From assembly GCA_016781525.1 (NCBI GenBank), contig JADDQE010000079.1, forward strand, positions 1-60,607: a stretch of 60,607 nt of DNA. Direction: 5' to 3'. This stretch comes from a bacterium (GTDB taxonomy: Bacteria; Chloroflexota; Chloroflexia; Chloroflexales; Kallotenuaceae). This document shows, piece by piece, positions 55,049-60,607 of the stretch (position 1 is the first letter of the stretch; the number at the start of each line of letters is the position of its first letter). Below the pieces are notes generated by a model. It was not told where the DNA came from and searched no databases. It worked only from the letters and a program-made list of their open reading frames with translations. The position numbers and the translations under genes were made by a program.

Positions 55049-55239
55049 GGCGCCGCTTCCGCCGGAAAGATTTTAGAGCGTGGTCCCACCCGCTGCGGAG
55101 CACCGGGATGGTTGTCAACATCAGCGCCGGTGCCGAAACCCGCCCCGCGCGGCCGACTTGCTTCCGGACCACAGCCTGCCAAGATTGTCAACAGCATGAC
55201 AAGCATGATTGCCAGCTTGCGTTTGTTTTTTGCGAGCAT
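55045..55239 (-). CDS. Small lipoprotein of the formate dehydrogenase operon, 64 residues
   Basis: A signal peptide (KNKRKLAIMLVMLLTILAGCG) with a lipobox and Cys23 is followed by a polar 41-residue tail rich in Gly, Pro and Arg. AAAGGA lies 7 nt upstream of the ATG, and the end overlaps the next gene by 4 nt. It lies 40 bp after the membrane-anchor gene. No family recognised; the context places it at the outer face of the membrane near the exported formate dehydrogenase. Confidence 0.65.
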   Translation of the reverse strand: MLAKNKRKLAIMLVMLLTILAGCGPEASRPRGAGFGTGADVDNHPGAPQRVGPRSKIFPAEAAP

Positions 55240-55279
55240 AGCGTGTCCTTTTGTAACTTAGCCGTGTTCCGCTGCGCTC

Positions 55280-56215
55280 CTAGCCTTGCATGCGTCCATC
55301 GATTGGGATCTCCTGCCCGGCGTACACAATCGAGTAGCGCAGCGCGTAGCCACCGATCAGTGCTAGGCTCGCCGCAAGCACAGGCGTTACCCTGCCAAGC
55401 AGTCGCGGCTGCCAGTGGAGGAGCAGTGGCACAAGCAGGCCGAGGAGGACCGTGCCAACTAGCAACGTAATGCCATAGCGGTGCCGTAGGAATGGCCAGG
55501 CAATGCCCCCGAGAAGCACGAGAAATAGACCAATGATCGCGAGCTCCAACAGCATAGCCCAGTTATCTGCGGTTTCAAGCTGATGCACAACAGCATGGTC
55601 GTGACTGCGCCATCCAACCAATAGAATGAGCAGGGACAGTGCTGCCGACACGCCCGAGATGAAGAAGAGCGCGCCCAGCATCGTCGAGTCGCTCCAAATT
55701 GGCTGGTTCGTCGCGGCGACCAATGCGCCGGTATAGGATCCAAACAGGTAGCCAAAGACCATCAGCAGGACCTGGAACGTGGTACCGAGCACTCCACCCC
55801 GTATCAGCCTCGGTAACCAGCTAAACCTGCCAAAGAACCCCCCTTGTCGGTCGTCGATGATCACGGCGACAAAATTGACGAACGCCAGGCCGCTGAATAT
55901 CAGCAGCAGCCACGAGCCGTACGACATCGGCGACCAATACTTAAACATCGGCCAGCCGGTACGGTTCTGGATCATCATGTGCCAAAAGCGCTCGGGCCGA
56001 CCCAAGTCCGCAATGAGGAGTATGCCGCTGATCGACAGGAGCGGAAACGGGATTAGTGCTGTCCAGCGCAGCACCGGCCGCATTCGCTCCCCGCCGAAAA
56101 GCGCGGCGAGACCACTAATAAACGCACAGCCGCCGGCGATGCCGCCCAGAAAGAAATAGACGACAATCATCCAGTTCCAATGGGGATTTTCCATGAGTCG
56201 ATCGACTGGCGGCAT
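55280..56215 (-). CDS. NrfD/PsrC-type membrane subunit of formate dehydrogenase
   Basis: A 311-residue integral membrane protein with eight to nine hydrophobic segments. The NrfD start is WNWMIVVYFFLGGIAGGCAFISGLAALFG, with LGRPERFWHMM, the family motif, in the second loop region. NrfD-type subunits carry quinone-binding sites and anchor periplasmic molybdoenzymes. The start codon overlaps the stop of the Fe-S subunit by 1 nt. The complex is expected to pass electrons from formate to the quinone pool. Confidence 0.9.
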   Translation of the reverse strand: MPPVDRLMENPHWNWMIVVYFFLGGIAGGCAFISGLAALFGGERMRPVLRWTALIPFPLLSISGILLIADLGRPERFWHMMIQNRTGWPMFKYWSPMSYGSWLLLIFSGLAFVNFVAVIIDDRQGGFFGRFSWLPRLIRGGVLGTTFQVLLMVFGYLFGSYTGALVAATNQPIWSDSTMLGALFFISGVSAALSLLILLVGWRSHDHAVVHQLETADNWAMLLELAIIGLFLVLLGGIAWPFLRHRYGITLLVGTVLLGLLVPLLLHWQPRLLGRVTPVLAASLALIGGYALRYSIVYAGQEIPIDGRMQG

Positions 56216-57099
56216 TAGCGCACCTCCCGCCGTTGCTCAGCAAATGTATCCATCCGTCGTTTGCGGAAGCTTACCAGTCCCGCAATGCCCATCAAGATTG
56301 CGGTGCCAAGGCTCCACAAGTTTGTCGGGCCAACGTTGCGCGCTGGTACCTTCGGATTCGAAGGTAAACCGTACACCTCTGGCTCGTCCATCAAGAGATA
56401 GAAAGCGTTGAGGCCACCCAAGATTGTCTCGTCGGCACCGTAGAGCCGGGCCTCGCTCATGCCCATGGAATGGAGCTGCTCAACCCGCGCCTCGGCGCGC
56501 GTCTTAAGCTCCTCAATCGGCCCGAACTGGATCGAGGCCGTCGGGCAGGCCTGCGAACATGCGGGCGCCAGCGAGTGCTGCAGCCGATCGTAGCAGAGCG
56601 TACATTTTTTGGCGATGCCCTTGCCCTCGTTTTCGGGTCCACCCATGTGGATCACGCCGAACGGACACGCTGCAACGCAGTCACGACAACCGTTGCACAC
56701 ATCCTGTTGGATGTACACGCTGTCAAATTCCGTGCGCATAATCGCGCCCGTTGGACAAACATCAAGGCAGGGTGCTTGCACGCAGTGCTTGCATACATCC
56801 GACATCATCAGCCACTGCAGATTTTCGCGGCTAGCATCCGTGGGAAGATAGCTTAGCGTGCCATCACTGGCTTGCGATTTCTCGATGAATTTAACGTGTC
56901 GCCAGTTAAGATCCGACAACGACCCGGTGTTGTCGTAGCTCATGCCCGTTAATGGACGGGTTTCACCTGGATGGTCGGGGCCGGTCGGCTGCTCGGCAAG
57001 CTCGGCCGGCAGATCGTTCCACTGGTGGCAGGCCACCTGGCACGCTTTACAGCCGATGCAGACGGTTGTATCCGTATAAAAGCCCAGTGCCTGAGCCAT
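56215..57099 (-). CDS. fdhB: Formate dehydrogenase iron-sulfur subunit
   Basis: A 294-residue ferredoxin-type subunit. Four Cys clusters: CIGCKACQVACHQW, CKHCVQAPCLDVCP, CNGCRDCVAACPFG and CTLCYDR...CSQACP, binding up to four [4Fe-4S]. A C-terminal transmembrane helix (SLGTAILMGIAGLVSF) anchors it, as in FdnH. I chose the ATG at 57099, 8 nt after GAGGAG, over an ATG two codons upstream. It lies between the catalytic and NrfD subunits. Confidence 0.93.
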   Translation of the reverse strand: MAQALGFYTDTTVCIGCKACQVACHQWNDLPAELAEQPTGPDHPGETRPLTGMSYDNTGSLSDLNWRHVKFIEKSQASDGTLSYLPTDASRENLQWLMMSDVCKHCVQAPCLDVCPTGAIMRTEFDSVYIQQDVCNGCRDCVAACPFGVIHMGGPENEGKGIAKKCTLCYDRLQHSLAPACSQACPTASIQFGPIEELKTRAEARVEQLHSMGMSEARLYGADETILGGLNAFYLLMDEPEVYGLPSNPKVPARNVGPTNLWSLGTAILMGIAGLVSFRKRRMDTFAEQRREVR

Positions 57100-57139
57100 G
57101 ATCATTTCTCCTCGATCAACAATGCTTAATCACGAATCG

Positions 57140-60100
57140 TTAGTGTGCCGGCCGTTGGTTGAGGTTCTCATTTACATCATCAGCCAGCGGCTCGATGTTG
57201 CACAAGAACGCCTTCGACTCGTGAATGCTGACGTTCGGATCACCGACCAGCGACGTCAGGTTGTTGGGCACAGCGCCGCGGGCAATCCCACGGTAGCCCC
57301 AGTGCATCGGCATGCCGACCTGGTAGACAAGCTTGCCGCTGATATTGAACGGCGTTAGGCGCTTGGTCACCAGTGCTTTGGCCTCCGCAGAGCCGCGCGG
57401 TGTTGATACCCTGACCATTTGGGTATTCCGGATGCCCAACGCTTCCGCCAGCTCCGGCGGGATCTCGACGAACAGCTCAGGCTGCAGCTCGGCTAGCCAG
57501 GGCAGCGTACGAGTCATCGCTCCGCTGAGGTGGTGTTCGGTCAGACGGTACGTCGTGATGACATACGGATAGTTGGGATCGCCGACTTCCGCCAGGGGGG
57601 TCTCGTCTCCCTGGAACTTCTTAAAGACCGGATTCACCTGCTGTGTGTAGAGCGGGTTCTGGACCGGCGCTTCCGCCGGCTCATAGTGCGTGGGCAACGG
57701 GCCGTCCACAGCTCCGCTCGGCGCGAACAGCCAGGCTTTGCCGTCGGCCTTCATGATGAAGGGATCGGCGCCGCTATGGAAGTCAAGGCCAACACCTCCG
57801 GGTTTCGCCTCGGCCGTCGGCGGCTTGGTCATTGGGAAGTCTGGAATTTCGTTCTCAATGCCCACCCACTTGCCTCTGACGGTCTCGCCCTGAGGATTCG
57901 TGGTTTCAGCGTCGGGATCCCACCAGACGTAGCCCTTGGTTTTACCGGTCGGATCGAAGGCCTTCGCTATCCGCGCTTCCTTGGGCCATGGATTGCCCGC
58001 CGGATCGGCTGAGGCACGGTTGTACAAAATATGGCGGTTGGCCGGCCAGGCAAAGCCCCACTGCGGCGAAACATACAAGCCCTTCTGGCGCGATGCGGCG
58101 CGGTTGAAGCCATTCGGATGTTCAGGCGTGGGAGCGTAAATGCCTGAGTAGATCCAGTTGCCACAGGCTGTTGAGCCGTCATCCTTGAGATCGCCAAAGC
58201 CCTTCACCAGCTGATTGTTCTCGACGAAGTAGCCGTTGATCTCGCGCACAATCAGATCTGCCGATGGCTCGTCCAAGATCCGCCACCCGTGGCGCCGGTT
58301 TTCTTCCTCGTCGATGTAGTTCCAGGTCAGGTTCTTAATTGGATCGTCCTTGGGATCCGGGCTATCCCTGTAAAGCTCCTTGAGCCGCAGACCTAGATGC
58401 ACCGTAAAGTGAACATCCGAGCGGCACTCTCCCGGCGGATCGACCGCCTTGTCATGCCACTGCACCAGCCGCTGAGTGTTCGTGAACGATCCGTCGATCT
58501 CAGCTATATGGGCTTTGGGCAGGAAGAAAATCTCGGTCTGGATATCCTCTGTCGTCAGCTCACCACTGTTGATTTCCGGCGAGTCGTACCAGAAGCTGGC
58601 TGTCTCGGTTTCGTAGAGGTCTGATACCACCAGCCACTTGAGCTTGGCAAGCGCTTTGCGCTGGTAGCCGGCATCCTGCCCACCGACGGCGGGATTCTGG
58701 CCCATGCAGAAGAAGCCTTCCATTTTCCCCTGCGCCATGTTCACAAACATCGGCATATGGGAGTGGTCGGCGATGTTCTTGGGCAGCCAGCGGTAGCCGT
58801 AGTCGTTCTCCGCCGTCGCAGCATCACCAAACCAGGCTTTCAGCAGCGACACCATGAACTTGGGCATGTTGGCCCAGTAGGCGGTCGGCGTGACCTCGGT
58901 CTCCAAGTAGTCGCCCAGCGTGTCATGTTTCTTTTGAGCGCTGGGTGTTGCCAGGTACCCCGGCAGGATGTTATACAGGGTTGGGTTATCCGTCGAGCCC
59001 TGAATCGTCGCATGGCCACGCAGCGCCATAATCCCGCCGCCGGGTCGGCCCGCGTTGCCCAGCAGAGACTGGATCAGCGTGGCCGCTCGGATCATCTGGA
59101 CGCCAGTTGTGTGCTGCGTCCAGGCGACGGCGTAGGCCATCGAGCCCGTGCGGTCGGGGCCCGAGCAATTAGTAAACTCTTCGCAGACCTTGAGGAAGGT
59201 TTCCTTCGGGCAGCCCGTCGCCTCCTCAACCATCTCGGGCGTGTAGCGCGCGTAGTGCCGCTTCACAATCTGGAAGACGCAGTTGGGATCCTGCAGCGTG
59301 AGATCTTGGGTGGGCCGGCCACCTACCAGCTTGCCGACGCGCTCGGTGAACGAAGACGGGCGATCGAGCTCGGGCGTCTGCGGGGCGCCGGTTTGTGGCG
59401 CGGGCTCTGACTGATACTTCCAGCTTGTCGGGTCGTACTTGCGTGCCTCGGCATTCCAGCCCGAGAAGAGGCCGTCGAGATCCTCGGTATCTTGGTAGGA
59501 TTCGTCGACAAGCGTCGGCGCGTTGGTGTAGTTGACGACGTATTCTTCAAAGTATTTGTTGTTCTGGATGATGTAATTGATCATCCCGCCGAGGAAGACG
59601 ATATCCGAGCCGGCACGGATCGGCGCGTGGAGGTCGGACACAGCTGAGGTGCGCGTAAAACGCGGATCGACGTGCAGGATCTTGGCGCCATTCATCTTCG
59701 CCTTCATCACCCAGCGGAAACCAACCGGGTGGTTCTCGGCGAAGTTGGAGCCCATGATCAGAATGCAGTCGGTGTTTTGCAGATCTTGCAGAAAGGTTGT
59801 GGCGCCGCCACGTCCATAGCCTATGCCCAGACCGGGCACTGTGCTAGAGTGTCATATACGGGCCTGGTTTTCCAGGTGCACGACCCCCAGCGCGCGCATC
59901 AGCTTTAGGTGAACATAGTTCCACTCGTTGTCCATCGTCGCGCCGCCGAGCGATCCAATCGCCAGCGTGTGGTTGACTTCCTTCTCGACCTCGTTGCCGT
60001 CCGCGCCTTTGGTTCTAAAGGTTGGGGCAAAGGTGCGATCCCGCGTTTCCTTGGTGAGTTGGGTGATGCGATCCATGGCCCAGTCAAGCGGCTTTTCTTC

Positions 60101-60460
60101 CCACTGCGTCGCACCCGGCGCACGATACTTGACCTTCAACTCGCGGAGCGGCGTGGTCGCCATTTGGAGCGTAGCAGCACCCTTGGGGCAGAGGTTGCCT
60201 TCGTTGATGGGTGAGTTCGGGTTCCCTTCGATGTTGACTACCTTGTTGCCGTTAACGACGCTGATCATTGTGCCGCAGCCTACCGCGCAGTAAGGACAGA
60301 TACTAGGTACGTCCTTGGCGCCCGTAACCTTCAGGTTGAGCGCGCGGGCTTTCACCGCCGATACGTTGCCGAGCGCGAGTGCACTCCCAAGGGCGAACCC
60401 GCCAGCGGCGGTGCCCCGAAGCAGCTCGCGCCGGCTGATTGGCTTACGCGGGAAGTCCAT
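57140..60460 (-). CDS. fdhA: Selenocysteine-containing formate dehydrogenase catalytic subunit
   Basis: A 1106-residue molybdopterin enzyme read through an in-frame UGA at 59854-59852 (residue 203). The N-terminus has a Tat signal (SRRELLRG, residues 9-16, then a hydrophobic stretch). The [4Fe-4S] ligands are Cys55, Cys58, Cys62 and Cys91 (CPYCAVGC...LCPKG). NQARI-UGA-H matches the NQARV-U-H active site of E. coli FdnG, and DCILIMGSNFAENHP and the molybdopterin-binding C-terminus (YPYVITTYRLTEHHLSGAMTRTLPWL) follow in frame. Selenocysteine coordinates Mo/W and oxidises formate. A SECIS hairpin follows the UGA. GGGATG precedes the ATG. An ordinary gene caller splits it into 202- and 899-residue pieces. 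Confidence 0.95.
59823..59839 (-). promoter_or_regulatory. Bacterial SECIS element
   Basis: Stem GUGCCC / GGGCAU (6 bp including one G-U) with apical loop GGUCU, on the minus strand. The loop begins 19 nt after the UGA with exactly 18 nt between, the same loop sequence and spacing as recalled for E. coli fdhF. It should bind SelB and direct selenocysteine insertion. Confidence 0.9.
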
Positions 60461-60565
60461 ACTTCATCCCTTTCTGATCTCGCGTCCATTGCGAGCTTAT
60501 CACGGAGTCCCGATTGCTACGCTATGTTGAAGCCATCAGTAGCCCGCCAACCATCTCTTAAGAAA

Positions 60566-60594
60566 ATATTAATTTACTTTGTTGCGCCTGTCAA
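60566..60594 (-). promoter_or_regulatory. Promoter of the formate dehydrogenase operon
   Basis: On the minus strand: TTGACA (60594-60589), exactly 17 bp, TAATAT (60571-60566). The predicted start near 60559 leaves a leader of about 100 nt before fdhA. No operator was recognised. Confidence 0.85.
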
Positions 60595-60607
60595 TCCCGG
60601 CACGATC

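Overview
The window is about 60.6 kb of moderately GC-rich, gene-dense bacterial chromosome. No transposase, integrase, CRISPR array, tRNA or rRNA gene was seen. Several features point to a Chloroflexota (Chloroflexia-like) bacterium: adjacent M16 peptidase genes of which one lacks the zinc motif, MurJ, a CrtI-type desaturase, PEP carboxylase, small Cys-anchored lipoproteins rich in Ala/Thr/Pro, and many -10 boxes sitting 6-8 nt before an ATG. No marker gene is present, so the phylum is an inference.

Layout. 1-2787 is a small sugar or polyol catabolic operon (TIM-barrel isomerase, SDR, MDR dehydrogenase). 3022-9913 holds housekeeping genes: an ITPase-like phosphatase (-), nrdR, a membrane protein with a degenerate nuclease-like domain, a glycosyltransferase (-), a probable 6S RNA, holA, rpsT (-, TTG start) and murJ. 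9937-11463 is a CrtI-type desaturase. It is followed by an AT-richer 840-bp gap that appears to encode a standalone structured RNA with its own promoter and terminator. 12308-17331 carries a fumarylacetoacetase-family hydrolase, the lactate-utilisation operon lutABC and a Gfo/Idh/MocA oxidoreductase. 17365-24667 has a MutS-like ATPase, two small unknown genes (one frameshifted), a nucleoside hydrolase (-), the M16 pair, kptA and a 55-residue membrane protein. ppc, an exported cyclophilin, a TM2 protein, two dehydrogenase/oxidase genes, a CPBP protease, a phosphatidylcholine-synthase-like enzyme and a LysR/flavoprotein divergent pair fill 24.7-37.3 kb. 37.4-41.5 kb contains a cupin, pdxH, an MFS transporter and two 5'-truncated gene remnants (GH3-like and tryptophan dioxygenase).

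Two regulated operons stand out. At 46.8-41.7 kb (-) a consensus promoter drives a leader with a clear SAM-I riboswitch and terminator, followed by an SsuB/SsuA/SsuC-type ABC transporter, metY (O-acetylhomoserine sulfhydrylase) and a CoA-binding protein: a methionine/sulfur-supply operon switched by S-adenosylmethionine. At 60.6-53.7 kb (-) a TTGACA-N17-TAATAT promoter drives a formate dehydrogenase operon: a Tat-exported molybdenum subunit with an in-frame UGA (selenocysteine) and a bacterial SECIS hairpin directly after it, an Fe-S subunit, an NrfD-type membrane anchor, a tiny lipoprotein, a 138-residue unknown protein and fdhE.

Between these operons lie a multi-PAS histidine kinase (one apparent frameshift in a G5 tract) overlapping a Sua5/TsaC gene, and a THUMP-type RNA methyltransferase. 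The most novel items are the orphan structured RNA at about 11.58-12.05 kb and the unknown proteins embedded in the selenoprotein formate dehydrogenase operon.
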